Positions 33,222-42,474 of a stretch of DNA of 64,000 nucleotides are shown here, piece by piece. Position numbers and translations under genes: made by a program. Source of the DNA: Chryseosolibacter sp964532595 (GTDB lineage: Bacteria; Bacteroidota; Bacteroidia; Cytophagales; Cyclobacteriaceae); the NCBI GenBank assembly GCA_964532595.1, contig CAZHIQ010000013.1, positions 21,537 through 85,536 of the forward strand. The letters run 5' to 3'. Every line of letters begins with the position of its first letter. Positions within the stretch are counted from its first letter, which is position 1. Below the pieces are notes generated by a model. That model had not been told where the DNA came from, ran no database searches, and saw only the letters and a program-made list of their open reading frames with translations.

Positions 33222-35408
33222 TCAGTGTTTGTCGGTATGGGGTGCCGACATCACGATTTCAGTCTTTTTTTCCACTGTTTCCTTTGCTTCAGCAGCGCCA
33301 TGGGGCGTTTCTGCAATGTGGGGGGCGATGATAAGGGCCACGATAGATGTAAGCTTTATCAGGATATTCATGGAAGGACCCGAAGTATCTTTAAAGGGAT
33401 CTCCCACGGTGTCGCCCGTTACAGAAGCTTTGTGAGGTTCCGACTTCTTGTAGAACATCTCGCCGTTGATCTCGACGCCTTTTTCGAACGACTTCTTGGC
33501 GTTATCCCAGGCACCCCCGGCGTTCGACTGGAACATACCCATCAATACGCCTGAAACGGTAATACCGGCCAGCATTCCGCCTAACACCTCGGGGCCGAAC
33601 GAGAAGCCCACGATAGCAGGAGCAAGCAGGGCAATTGCACCGGGAGCAATCATTTCTCGCAGCGAAGCTTTGGTTGAGATGGCTACACACTTTTCGTATT
33701 CAGGTTTTGCCTTGTATTCCATGATACCCGGAATCTCGCGGAATTGGCGGCGAACTTCGTTGACCATATCCATGGCTGCACGACCTACGGCAGCAATGGC
33801 CAGTGACGAGAAGATAAAGGGAATCATACCCCCTACAAACAAGCCGGCGAGGACTTCAGCATTGTAGATGTTAATAGCATCGATACCCGACACGCCAACA
33901 AACGCAGCGAACAACGCGAGCGAAGTAAGGGCTGCTGAGGCAATAGCAAAGCCTTTACCGGTCGCTGCTGTGGTGTTTCCTACAGCGTCGAGGTTATCGG
34001 TGCGATGACGCACTTCTTCAGGAAGTTGGCTCATTTCGGCAATACCACCGGCATTGTCCGCGATAGGACCGAACGCATCAATGGCAAGCTGCATCGCGGT
34101 GGTAGCCATCATACCCGATGCGGCAATTGCTACACCGTACAGACCCGCTACCCAATAAGAAGAAACAATCCCTCCGGCGAGTACCAGGATGGGAAGTACG
34201 GTTGATTCCATCCCAACGGAAAGTCCACCGATAATATTCGTTGCGTGACCGGTACCTGATTGCTTGATGATAGACAGAACCGGGCGGCGTCCCATTCCTG
34301 TGTAGTATTCGGTGATCATACTCATCAGCGCGCCGACCACAAGACCAATTACAATTGCGTAGAACACATCAAGAGATGTGAAGGTCACGCCGCGATGGGT
34401 AAGGGTTTCAGGCAGTAACAGGGTTACTGCGAAGTATGAAGCAATTGCTGTCAGGATAATAGATGACCAGTTTCCAATGTTTAATGCGCCCTGAACACTG
34501 TCAGTCTCGTTCTTAATTCGGACGAACCAGGTTCCGACGATGGAGAAAATGAGACCCAGGCCGGCAATGACCATGGGAAGGATGATCGGAGACAATCCTC
34601 CGTAATTATCACCGGCGGCGTTGATTTCCTGGCCGAGTACCATAGTGGCCAGGATCGTCGCCACGTATGAACCAAAGAGATCGGCTCCCATACCGGCAAC
34701 ATCACCTACGTTATCACCTACGTTGTCGGCGATGGTTGCGGGGTTGCGTACGTCGTCTTCCGGAATACCGGCTTCCACTTTACCAACGAGGTCGGCGCCG
34801 ACGTCAGCGGCCTTTGTATAGATACCGCCACCTACGCGTGCGAAGAGGGCGATCGATTCAGCGCCAAGGGAAAACCCGGCAAGGACTTCGATAGCGCGTT
34901 TCATTTCGACACCCGTGAGGGCTGCACCTTCGGGGACGAAGATCTGGTAAAGGATGATGAACAAGGCTCCCATACCGAGAACCGCGATACCGGCCACACC
35001 GATACCCATGACCGAACCACCGGTGAACGACACACGGAGGGCTTTAGCAAGACTGCTGCGCGCAGCCTGCGTGGTACGCACGTTGGCCGCCGTGGCGATT
35101 TTCATTCCGATGTAACCAGCAAGAGCCGATAATACGGCACCAATGACGAATGAAACGGCGATAAGGGGGTGGGAGTCTTCTACCAGAGTACCTGACCAAC
35201 CGAGCAATATTGCTGTAATCACGGCAAAGTAGGCGAGTATCTTCCATTCTGCTCTCAGGAAGGCCATTGCGCCGCGGGCAATGTAGCCTGCTAGCTCCTG
35301 CATGTTGGCGTCACCTTTATCCTGCTTATTGACCCAGGCCGACTTTATTGCCATAGCCACTAAACCAAGTGCACCCAGTGCAGGAATTAGATAAACAATA
35401 TTGTCCAT
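33222..35408 (-). CDS. hppA: Membrane-bound, K+-dependent-type pyrophosphatase (ion pump)
   Basis: 728-residue integral membrane enzyme coupling pyrophosphate hydrolysis to H+ and/or Na+ export, with about 16 hydrophobic segments. The PPi-binding loop is VGKVEAGIPEDDVRNPATIADNVGDNVGDVAGMGADLFGS, and the second acidic loop is AYGPIADN-like (DAFGPIADNAGGIAEM). The GNTTAATGKG segment (about 477-486) has Ala and Gly at the two positions that are Lys and Thr in K+-independent enzymes, so K+ stimulation is predicted. Na+ versus H+ pumping cannot be settled by eye. Monocistronic, with its own terminator. Confidence 0.95.
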   Translation of the reverse strand: MDNIVYLIPALGALGLVAMAIKSAWVNKQDKGDANMQELAGYIARGAMAFLRAEWKILAYFAVITAILLGWSGTLVEDSHPLIAVSFVIGAVLSALAGYIGMKIATAANVRTTQAARSSLAKALRVSFTGGSVMGIGVAGIAVLGMGALFIILYQIFVPEGAALTGVEMKRAIEVLAGFSLGAESIALFARVGGGIYTKAADVGADLVGKVEAGIPEDDVRNPATIADNVGDNVGDVAGMGADLFGSYVATILATMVLGQEINAAGDNYGGLSPIILPMVIAGLGLIFSIVGTWFVRIKNETDSVQGALNIGNWSSIILTAIASYFAVTLLLPETLTHRGVTFTSLDVFYAIVIGLVVGALMSMITEYYTGMGRRPVLSIIKQSGTGHATNIIGGLSVGMESTVLPILVLAGGIVSSYWVAGLYGVAIAASGMMATTAMQLAIDAFGPIADNAGGIAEMSQLPEEVRHRTDNLDAVGNTTAATGKGFAIASAALTSLALFAAFVGVSGIDAINIYNAEVLAGLFVGGMIPFIFSSLAIAAVGRAAMDMVNEVRRQFREIPGIMEYKAKPEYEKCVAISTKASLREMIAPGAIALLAPAIVGFSFGPEVLGGMLAGITVSGVLMGMFQSNAGGAWDNAKKSFEKGVEINGEMFYKKSEPHKASVTGDTVGDPFKDTSGPSMNILIKLTSIVALIIAPHIAETPHGAAEAKETVEKKTEIVMSAPHTDKH

Positions 35409-35441
35409 ACGTTTTGAGAATAATTGATCCAGGTTTATGGT

Positions 35442-35469
35442 AAAAAAACCATCCGGAGACCCGGATGGT
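35442..35469 (-). terminator. Intrinsic terminator of the thioesterase operon
   Basis: Stem ACCATCCGG / CCGGATGGT with loop AGAC; the minus strand continues as TTTTTTTA. It lies about 107 bp past the stop of the gene at 35576 and just ahead of the pyrophosphatase start. Confidence 0.85.
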
Positions 35470-35575
35470 CGCTAAAAATCTGCGCAAAGATAGAATAAGT
35501 CGCAAAACACCCAAACGAAAGGATGTTCATGGCGCTTACTTTATCGCGGATTTCCGCGGTTTTGCTACCCTTGTA

Positions 35576-35956
35576 TCAGACACCGAACATCTGGCGGAGG
35601 GCCGCCCACAGCATCTTCTTTTTCTGGTCATCAAAGGCGGAAAGGTCATCCGCACGAATTACATTAAAGGACCCGCGGGCGGTCACCTGATAGAGAGGAA
35701 TATCCGATGCCCAGTCACAGCCAAAAAGCAATACGCGGGAGGGGCCCCACATACGCAGTGAGTCAAAGCTTCCTTTTGAAAGGTCGGCAATCCCTGCTGA
35801 GTCGGGGTTTACATGAACTGACCCCAGAATCCTGAAGAGCAGCGCCTGCTCGTCCGCGGAATAACTATCCCATGGACCTGACAGCCCTACGGCTACAGGA
35901 TAGCTGAAGCGATAGAGTTCTTCGGGATAGAGATGGGGCAGGACTTTGGCGATCAC
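35576..35956 (-). CDS. Unknown small protein, tentatively HolD (DNA polymerase III psi)-like
   Basis: 126 residues, no signal peptide or membrane segment, one GCDW cysteine. I do not recognise it with certainty. The layout resembles clamp-loader psi subunits: a Trp/aromatic-rich N-terminal segment, a helix LLFRILGSVHVNPDSAG, a strand VLLFGCDW, then PSHxxL-like LSAFDDQKKKMLWAALRQMF at the C-terminus. This similarity is by eye only. It overlaps the upstream thioesterase by 4 bp (ATGA) and shares its terminator, so it is genuinely translated. Confidence 0.6.
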   Translation of the reverse strand: MIAKVLPHLYPEELYRFSYPVAVGLSGPWDSYSADEQALLFRILGSVHVNPDSAGIADLSKGSFDSLRMWGPSRVLLFGCDWASDIPLYQVTARGSFNVIRADDLSAFDDQKKKMLWAALRQMFGV

Positions 35957-36492
35957 TTATCGACTTGTTTTATATTAAACAGGGATTTCAGCTCCAGGGC
36001 GTCATCGGGTTTCATCCGGTTCGACAACACGAGCCGCAGCTGCCGGCGGCGTAGCGCACCCTCGTAAAGTTCTCGTTCTTCTTCCGTTTCGGGAACAAGT
36101 TCGGGTACTTGTGTCGGTCGGCCTTCAGCATCTACAGCGACAAAGGTGAAATATGCGCTGTTGCTGTCAATCTTTCGTCCCGAAGGAATATCTTCAGCCT
36201 CGACCAGGATGCGAACCTCCATAGATGAGGTGAAAGCCCGCGTAACATGTGCGCGCAAAGTAACAACATTACCCAGATGAATCGGGTGTTTGAATGAAAT
36301 ATTGTCGACCGATGCGGTAACCACGGTACAGTTCGCGTGTTTCTGCGCCGAGATAGCCGATACGATGTCCATCCAGTGCATCAGTCGTCCTCCCATCAGA
36401 TTATTCAAGGTATTCGTATCGTTGGGGAGAACGAGCTCCGTCATGCTTACAAAAGAATCCTTCGGCGTCTTCGTCTTCTTTGTCATCGTCAT
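35953..36492 (-). CDS. Hotdog-fold acyl-CoA thioesterase (YciA/BACH type)
   Basis: 179 residues. An N-terminal Lys-rich stretch precedes one hotdog domain with the family motifs LPNDTNTLNNLMGGRLMHWMD and DNISFKHPIHLGNVVTLRAHV, and SNSAYFTFVAVDAEGRPTQVPEL. Such enzymes release free fatty acids from medium- or long-chain acyl-CoA, in the cytoplasm. The catalytic Asn/Asp is in NTLNNLMGG. It is first in a two-gene operon with a small unknown protein (4-bp overlap). Confidence 0.9.
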   Translation of the reverse strand: MTMTKKTKTPKDSFVSMTELVLPNDTNTLNNLMGGRLMHWMDIVSAISAQKHANCTVVTASVDNISFKHPIHLGNVVTLRAHVTRAFTSSMEVRILVEAEDIPSGRKIDSNSAYFTFVAVDAEGRPTQVPELVPETEEERELYEGALRRRQLRLVLSNRMKPDDALELKSLFNIKQVDK

Positions 36493-36638
36493 CAGGTTAG
36501 TTGACCGCCCGTCCTTATTAACGATCGTGTCCGAAGCATTTATAACGTTTGCAGAGCGGACAAAGGCGGGTGTTCACAAAAATCAGAAAAAATACTTTGG
36601 AAACAACTGGGCCTTTTCATTAATTCGGTCCGCAAAAC

Positions 36639-36746
36639 ATGAAAGCAGGCATTAACCATTCGTTCCTTCTTCCTCAAACCCCGTCTCGCGGGGTAGCCTG
36701 TTCGATCGTTACTATTACCACAACGACCACCACCATTACGGGGTAA
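36639..36746 (+). CDS. thrL: Threonine-operon leader peptide (attenuator ORF)
   Basis: A 35-codon ORF that starts with ATG after an A/C-rich stretch and ends at TAA. The last residues are SIVTITTTTTTITG: nine Thr and four Ile among the last 13 sense codons counted from IVT. That is the composition of thr operon leader peptides such as E. coli ThrL. It lies 127 bp before thrA, the first gene of a thrABC operon. Two hairpins flank the Thr run. The expected role is control of thrABC by ribosome stalling at Thr/Ile codons. The ORF is too short to appear in ordinary gene calls. Confidence 0.85.
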   Translation: MKAGINHSFLLPQTPSRGVACSIVTITTTTTTITG

Positions 36747-36751
36747 CCCGT
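36678..36751 (+). promoter_or_regulatory. Alternative RNA hairpins around the thr leader
   Basis: ACCCCG (36678-36683) can pair with CGGGGT at 36689-36694, or with an identical CGGGGT at 36739-36744. The second copy can instead form ACGGG-GTAA-CCCGT (36738-36751). These pairings exclude one another, as in an attenuator. A further ACGAC-TTCG-GTCGT hairpin sits at 36822-36835. No T-run follows any of them, so a classical intrinsic terminator is not evident. Confidence 0.45.
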
Positions 36752-36873
36752 AGTTGCACGCCTTTGGCCAGTGTCATTCCAGGTAACGACCGGCCGCTCA
36801 AACAAGAATCAAATCAACTCCACGACTTCGGTCGTAACACATTGAAAGTTTATCCCTTTAATGATTTGTTAAC

Positions 36874-39321
36874 ATGAAGGTTTTAAAGTTTGGTGGCTCC
36901 TCCGTCGCGAGCCCCGCACGAGTTCGTTCCGTAATCGATATTCTTCAACCTTACCTTTCAGGGCGCGTTGCTGTCGTGTTCTCAGCATTTGGTGGCGTGA
37001 CCGATGAATTGATTTCTGTCAGTACGCTGGCGCTTGATGGCGACCCCGACTATCGTCAGCGCATAGCTGCATTGGAGAAAAGACACCTTGACGCCGTGCG
37101 TGAACTGATCAGTGTACAAAAGCAAAGCAGTATCCTGGCGCAGGTCAAAATAACCATCAATGAACTCGAAGATGTTCTTCACGGCGTTTATCTCGTCAAG
37201 GAGCGAACCGCGCGCACGCTGGACTATATCATGAGTTTCGGTGAACGTCTTTCCGCGTATATCATTTCGGAAGCGATGAAAGACCGCGGTATCGCGGCCG
37301 AGTATCTCGACGCCCGAACGGTTATTGTCACTGACCGCAACTTCGGGTACGCGAAAGTCAACTTCGTGGCCACTAACAGCAATATTACCAACCACTTTGC
37401 CGCACATAAGGCGGTTCAGATTATTACGGGATTCATCGCTACCGCGGAAACGGGAGAGACAACAACTCTCGGACGCAGTGGCTCGGACTACACTGCGGCC
37501 ATTTTTGCCGCCGCGCTCCAAGCCGAAGCGCTGGAGATTTGGACGGATGTCGACGGAATGATGACGGCTGATCCACGTATGGTGAAGAAGGCGTTTACCG
37601 TACCCCAGATGAGCTATGAGGAAGCTATGGAGCTTTCGCACTTTGGCGCCAAAGTAATATTCCCGGCTACCATGCAGCCGGCGATGGTGAACCGCATCCC
37701 GATCTGGATCAGAAATACGTTTAATCCTTCCTTCCCGGGAACGGTAATTCATGCGGAGTCGACAAATGGGAAATTGATTAAAGGGATTTCGTCGCTGAAC
37801 GGCGTGTCGCTTATCAACATTCAGGGTAGTGGTCTCCTCGGGGTGGTCGGGGTGTCTATGCGACTTTTTGCAACACTCGCCCGTGAAAATATAAATGTCA
37901 TTCTCATCAGCCAGGCTTCATCGGAGCATTCAATCTGCCTCGCGGTGGAAACCCGCGCCGCAGCCGATGCCCGGCGTGCAATTGAGAAAGAGTTTGACTA
38001 TGAAATAAGAAACGAGGAGATCGACGAAGTGGCGATCGAAGACGGACTTTCAATTGTGGCCGTCGTAGGTGACGGCATGAAGCACAGTCCCGGGACCAGC
38101 GGGCGCATGTTCTCGGCACTGGGTAAGAACGGTATTAACGTGGTGGCTATTGCTCAAGGATCGTCGGAGCGCAATATCTCCGCCGTGGTGCGACAGACCG
38201 ATATTGCCAAGGCGCTGAACGCCCTGCACGAGGCATTCTTCCTCTCTGATCGGAAGCTGCTCAATATCTACCTCGTGGGTACCGGATTAATCGGTAGCGC
38301 ACTGCTGGAGATGGTGCGTGATCAGTTTGAGAAACTGGCGGAGGAGAATCTTCTGGAGGTAACCTTCGTTGCCGTGGCCAACAGCAAGAAAATGCTCTTT
38401 GCTGATGATGGGCTCGACCTCGATGGATGCGTCGATGACATGAAGTCGTCGGGCGAACCCATGCAAATGAGCGCCTTCGTTGAGAAAATGGTTGCCCTGA
38501 ACAAGCCAAACAGTATTTTTGTCGATTGTACTTCGAGCGAAGAGGTAACGGAACACTATGCTGAAATTCTTGAGGCCAATATTTCTATTGTAACGCCTAA
38601 CAAGAAGGCAAACTCCGGTACGTTTGAGCGATACAAGCAATTGCGGGCAACTGCCTTCAAGCGCGGAGTGAAGTTCCTTTACGAAACGAACGTTGGTGCC
38701 GGTCTTCCGGTTATCAATACTCTGAACGATCTGCTGCTCAGTGGCGACAAGGTTATTCGGATCGAGGGCGTACTCAGCGGAACGCTGAATTATATCTTCA
38801 GTTCGTTTACCGAGGGGCGTCGGTTCAGTGAGGTTGTCCGCGAAGCCAAGGCCAAGGGTTATACGGAGCCCGATCCGCGCGATGACCTCAGCGGTATGGA
38901 TGTCGCCAGAAAAATCCTGATTTTGTCGCGGGAAACAGGGCTGCCGGTGGAACTGAAAGAGGTTGCTGTCGAAAATTTGGTTCCTGAAGATTGTCGCGGG
39001 GAGATGTCGGTCGACGAATTTATGGCGGCGCTTGCACGCCACGACGACGCATTTGAAAAGATGCGTGCGGAAGCGGCTTCACGCGGTGAAAAGCTCCGCT
39101 ACATGGCTGTACTGGAGAACAATACGGTTCGTGTGCAGCTAAGTAGTGTTGACGAACAGCATCCGTTTTATTCGCTATCGGGAAGTGATAACATTATCCT
39201 GCTGACGACGGAGCGATACAACGACCGTCCGATGGTGATCCGCGGGCCAGGGGCCGGGGCTGCGGTGACAGCGGCAGGAGTATTTGCTGATATTATTCGC
39301 ATCGGTCATTACGCCAGGTAA
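36874..39321 (+). CDS. thrA: Bifunctional aspartokinase / homoserine dehydrogenase I
   Basis: 815 residues. The N-terminal aspartokinase (about 1-300) shows KFGGSSVA, TLGRSGSDYTAA and EIWTDVDGMMTADPR. Two ACT regulatory domains (about 310-455) carry NGVSLINIQGSGLLG and SIVAVVGDGMKH. The homoserine dehydrogenase follows, with NAD(P)-binding LVGTGLIGSALLEMV, EGVLSGTLNYIFSSF and EPDPRDDLSGMDVARK. It catalyses the first and third steps of threonine/methionine synthesis from aspartate. ACT domains imply feedback inhibition by threonine. It follows the leader peptide, and thrB begins one base after its stop codon. Confidence 0.97.
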   Translation: MKVLKFGGSSVASPARVRSVIDILQPYLSGRVAVVFSAFGGVTDELISVSTLALDGDPDYRQRIAALEKRHLDAVRELISVQKQSSILAQVKITINELEDVLHGVYLVKERTARTLDYIMSFGERLSAYIISEAMKDRGIAAEYLDARTVIVTDRNFGYAKVNFVATNSNITNHFAAHKAVQIITGFIATAETGETTTLGRSGSDYTAAIFAAALQAEALEIWTDVDGMMTADPRMVKKAFTVPQMSYEEAMELSHFGAKVIFPATMQPAMVNRIPIWIRNTFNPSFPGTVIHAESTNGKLIKGISSLNGVSLINIQGSGLLGVVGVSMRLFATLARENINVILISQASSEHSICLAVETRAAADARRAIEKEFDYEIRNEEIDEVAIEDGLSIVAVVGDGMKHSPGTSGRMFSALGKNGINVVAIAQGSSERNISAVVRQTDIAKALNALHEAFFLSDRKLLNIYLVGTGLIGSALLEMVRDQFEKLAEENLLEVTFVAVANSKKMLFADDGLDLDGCVDDMKSSGEPMQMSAFVEKMVALNKPNSIFVDCTSSEEVTEHYAEILEANISIVTPNKKANSGTFERYKQLRATAFKRGVKFLYETNVGAGLPVINTLNDLLLSGDKVIRIEGVLSGTLNYIFSSFTEGRRFSEVVREAKAKGYTEPDPRDDLSGMDVARKILILSRETGLPVELKEVAVENLVPEDCRGEMSVDEFMAALARHDDAFEKMRAEAASRGEKLRYMAVLENNTVRVQLSSVDEQHPFYSLSGSDNIILLTTERYNDRPMVIRGPGAGAAVTAAGVFADIIRIGHYAR

Positions 39322-39322
39322 T

Positions 39323-40252
39323 ATGAAAACAGTTCGCGCCTATGCGCCGGCTACAGTAGCCAATGTGTCTTGCGGGTTCGATGTCTTCGGTTTTGCCGTT
39401 GAAGACCCTGGAGATGAAGTTGTACTCACCCTCACCGATACGCCGGGGGTACGTATCACCGATATTGAAGGTGATCAGGGACGTCTTCCCCGTGATGTTG
39501 AGAAGAATACCGCGGGGGTGGCCGTGCAGGCATTTCTGAATGCCCGTGGCAGCGGGCAGGGAGTTGATATCGTACTGAAAAAGAACCTTCCGCTCGGCAG
39601 CGGTATGGGTTCAAGTGCGGCAAGCTCCGTAGCGGCGCTGGTAGGTGTAAATCACTTGCTCGGGAATCCTCTTGAGCGAAAAGACTTGCTTCCCTTTGCT
39701 ATGGAAGCCGAAAGAATCGCGTGCGGATCGGCGCATGCCGACAACGTTGCGCCGGCGCTTCTTGGAGGCTTTGTATTGATTCGGGGCTATGAACCGCTTG
39801 ATGTAGTCTCCATCCCCACGCCTGAATCACTGCATTGCACCCTTATTCACCCGCAGGTTGAGTTGAATACCAAAGACTCGCGTCAGGTGCTGCGCATGAA
39901 CATTCCGTTGCGAGATGCAGTCACGCAGTGGGGAAACATAGCCGGTCTCGTGGCTGGCTTGATGAAGTCCGACCTCGGACTAATCAGCCGCTCCCTGAAG
40001 GACGTCATCGTTGAACCGGTGCGCTCCATGCTGATCCCCGGCTTCGAAGATGTTAAGGCACGTATTGCCGCGGGAGGCGCGCTGGGGTCGGGAATCTCGG
40101 GGTCGGGTCCGACCCTCTTTGCCCTTTCGGCCGACGAGGAAACTGCTCGCCGGGTAGGGGAGGTGGCGCGGGAGGCGTTTGCTGCCCGGGCATTGGAAAG
40201 TGAAGTGTTTATCTCGCGGATTAACCCGCGGGGTGCCGTAATACTGGAATAA
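39323..40252 (+). CDS. thrB: Homoserine kinase
   Basis: 309 residues when started at 39323 (MKTVRAYAPATVANVSCGFD), one base after the thrA stop codon; an earlier ATG inside thrA (39284) lacks family similarity. GHMP-kinase fold with the ATP-binding NLPLGSGMGSSAASS and the C-terminal GSGISGSGPTLFAL. It phosphorylates homoserine for threonine synthase. It is the middle gene of thrABC, with 36 bp to thrC. Confidence 0.97.
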   Translation: MKTVRAYAPATVANVSCGFDVFGFAVEDPGDEVVLTLTDTPGVRITDIEGDQGRLPRDVEKNTAGVAVQAFLNARGSGQGVDIVLKKNLPLGSGMGSSAASSVAALVGVNHLLGNPLERKDLLPFAMEAERIACGSAHADNVAPALLGGFVLIRGYEPLDVVSIPTPESLHCTLIHPQVELNTKDSRQVLRMNIPLRDAVTQWGNIAGLVAGLMKSDLGLISRSLKDVIVEPVRSMLIPGFEDVKARIAAGGALGSGISGSGPTLFALSADEETARRVGEVAREAFAARALESEVFISRINPRGAVILE

Positions 40253-40288
40253 ATTAGGAACGCTTCTGCGTTTTGTAGCATCAACGAT

Positions 40289-41596
40289 ATGAGATTTTAC
40301 AGTACCAATAATCCGAATAATTATACAACACTACGCGAAGCGGTCTTGCAGGGACTGGCACCCGACAACGGGCTTTATATGCCGGAATATATTCCTGCGT
40401 TCGACAAGGCTTTCTTCGAGGCCTTGCCGGGACGCAAGTTCAACGACTTGGCCTTCGACGTCGCCCGGGCTTTCACTGGCGACGACGTGCCCGAAGACGC
40501 GTTGCGGAGAATTGTCGACCACACCATAGCCTTTGACGCTCCTCTGGTAGAGGTGGAACCGAATATTCACGCCCTGGAACTGTTTCACGGCCCGACTATG
40601 GCGTTTAAGGATTTCGGCGCGCGTTTCATGTCGCAACTCCTGGGCTATTTTGCACAGTCGATCGGCAAGGAGGTCGTGATTCTGGTAGCTACTTCCGGCG
40701 ATACCGGAAGCGCGGTTGCCAATGGGTTTCTCGGTGTACCCGGCATCCGGGTCATGGTGTTGTACCCGTCTGGCAAAGTCAGCGATGTTCAGGAGAAACA
40801 GTTCACGACGCTCGGACAGAATATAACGGCACTTGAGGTAAACGGCACTTTCGATGACTGCCAGCGTCTTGTAAAGACGGCATTTCTCGATCAGGAGCTG
40901 ACGAACCGGTATTTTCTGACATCAGCCAACTCGATCAATATTGCCCGCCTTATTCCGCAGTCGTTTTACTATTTCTACGCCTGGTCGCGTCGTAAGGATA
41001 TCAACCGACCGGTTGTGTTCTCGGTGCCGAGTGGCAACTTCGGAAACCTCACCGCAGGCCTTCTGGCTTCACGCATGGGACTGCCCGTGCGGCGGTTCGT
41101 AGCCAGCACCAATATCAACGACGTAGTACCTCAATATCTGCGCAGCGGAGAACTCAATCCGCGCCCGTCCTTTCAGACGATGAGCAACGCGATGGACGTT
41201 GGTAATCCGAGCAATTTTGCGCGGATGATGGATTTATATGGAAGTGAACTGGACGCGGTGAGACGCGATATCGAGGGCTACGCCTTCACGGATGAAGAGA
41301 CAGCCGCGGCCATGCGCGACGTAGCTCAGCGAACGGGCTATACGCTCGATCCCCACGGCGCCGTAGGTTACCTGGGGCTTAAACGATATCTGGAAACAGA
41401 CCGCGAAGCAGAAGGTATTTTCCTTGAAACGGCTCATCCCGCCAAGTTTGGGGAGTCGGTGGAGGCTACGATAGGCAAGAAGATCGATCTTCCCCCCGCT
41501 CTGGCAAAATTCGCGAAGGGTGTCAAGCAGACTGTGGAAACGGAGTCGAGCTACGAGGCTTTCCGCGAGACGCTCACGCGACAACTTGCCTCGTAG
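40289..41596 (+). CDS. thrC: Threonine synthase
   Basis: 435-residue PLP enzyme converting O-phosphohomoserine to threonine. The PLP Lys is Lys107 in GPTMAFKDFGARF. SGDTGSAVANGF supplies the phosphate-binding loop, and SVPSGNFGNLTAG is also conserved. The length and N-terminal RFYSTNNP match the E. coli-like class that needs no S-adenosylmethionine. It ends the thrABC operon. The convergent pcm gene stops 12 bp away with no hairpin between them. Confidence 0.97.
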   Translation: MRFYSTNNPNNYTTLREAVLQGLAPDNGLYMPEYIPAFDKAFFEALPGRKFNDLAFDVARAFTGDDVPEDALRRIVDHTIAFDAPLVEVEPNIHALELFHGPTMAFKDFGARFMSQLLGYFAQSIGKEVVILVATSGDTGSAVANGFLGVPGIRVMVLYPSGKVSDVQEKQFTTLGQNITALEVNGTFDDCQRLVKTAFLDQELTNRYFLTSANSINIARLIPQSFYYFYAWSRRKDINRPVVFSVPSGNFGNLTAGLLASRMGLPVRRFVASTNINDVVPQYLRSGELNPRPSFQTMSNAMDVGNPSNFARMMDLYGSELDAVRRDIEGYAFTDEETAAAMRDVAQRTGYTLDPHGAVGYLGLKRYLETDREAEGIFLETAHPAKFGESVEATIGKKIDLPPALAKFAKGVKQTVETESSYEAFRETLTRQLAS

Positions 41597-41608
41597 CCTG
41601 GCAGAAAA

Positions 41609-42259
41609 TTAACGCCCCCAGCCCTCTTCGCCGAGCAGAGGGACGAATGCGAAGTTGTCGAACGACTCCTCGACAAGCTTTCCCTGTGATTTCCGGATGC
41701 GTAACATTTTCTGTTTCTCACGGTCACCAACGGGAATGACCAGTATGCCCGGATCGGCCAGTTGGTCGATCAGCGCACCGGGCACCACGGGGGCACCGGC
41801 TGTAACGATAATCTTGTCGAACGGGGCCTTGCCAGGGACCCCTTTAGAGCCGTCGCCGTGGAAAAAATACGGCCGGTAGCCCAGTTTGGGCAGGAAACTC
41901 TTGACTTTCTCGAACAACACCCGGTTGTATTCGATCGTATAGACCTGAGCGCCGAGCTCAAGAAGGATACACGCCTGGTAGCCCGATCCCGTCCCAATCT
42001 CCAAAACCTTGTCGCCCGGCCTTATTTCCAGCTTTTCAGTCTGGAAAGCGACCGTATAGGGTTGCGAGATGGTCTGACCTTCCCCGATAGGGAAGGCTTT
42101 GTCCTGGTAGGCGTGAGCCAGCAGAGCGTCGTCGAAAAAGACGTGGCGTGGCACTTTTCCTATAGCCGCTAATACGCGCTTGTCGGAAATGCCCTTTTTT
42201 TCCAGGATTTGGACAAGCTTGTTGCGCAATCCCCGATGCTTATAACTATCCTCAAACAT
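41609..42259 (-). CDS. pcm: Protein-L-isoaspartate O-methyltransferase
   Basis: 216-residue SAM-dependent repair enzyme methylating isoaspartyl residues in aged proteins. The SAM site is VLEIGTGSGYQACIL and the substrate region is GEGQTISQPYTVAFQ. FDKIIVTAGAPVVP follows as motif II/III. Lone gene, convergent with thrC. The 215 bp upstream (42260-42474) show no feature I can support. Confidence 0.95.
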   Translation of the reverse strand: MFEDSYKHRGLRNKLVQILEKKGISDKRVLAAIGKVPRHVFFDDALLAHAYQDKAFPIGEGQTISQPYTVAFQTEKLEIRPGDKVLEIGTGSGYQACILLELGAQVYTIEYNRVLFEKVKSFLPKLGYRPYFFHGDGSKGVPGKAPFDKIIVTAGAPVVPGALIDQLADPGILVIPVGDREKQKMLRIRKSQGKLVEESFDNFAFVPLLGEEGWGR

Positions 42260-42474
42260 GCAATTTTGGCACTAAAAAGCCATTTTTTCAGGGTTTACAA
42301 AGTTTCTAAAAAAGCCTAGGAAATTTCCCTCGAATGCTCTTACTTTAAAGTCCTCTCCAACCACAGTGAATAAAAGCTGTTTGCCATAGCGTTTCTCTGT
42401 GAACCTGCTCCTGAACGTAAACTGGCCTCAAAACCAGCTTACTTCAAGGGCAGGCAGAGGAGAGGATCTTCTTC

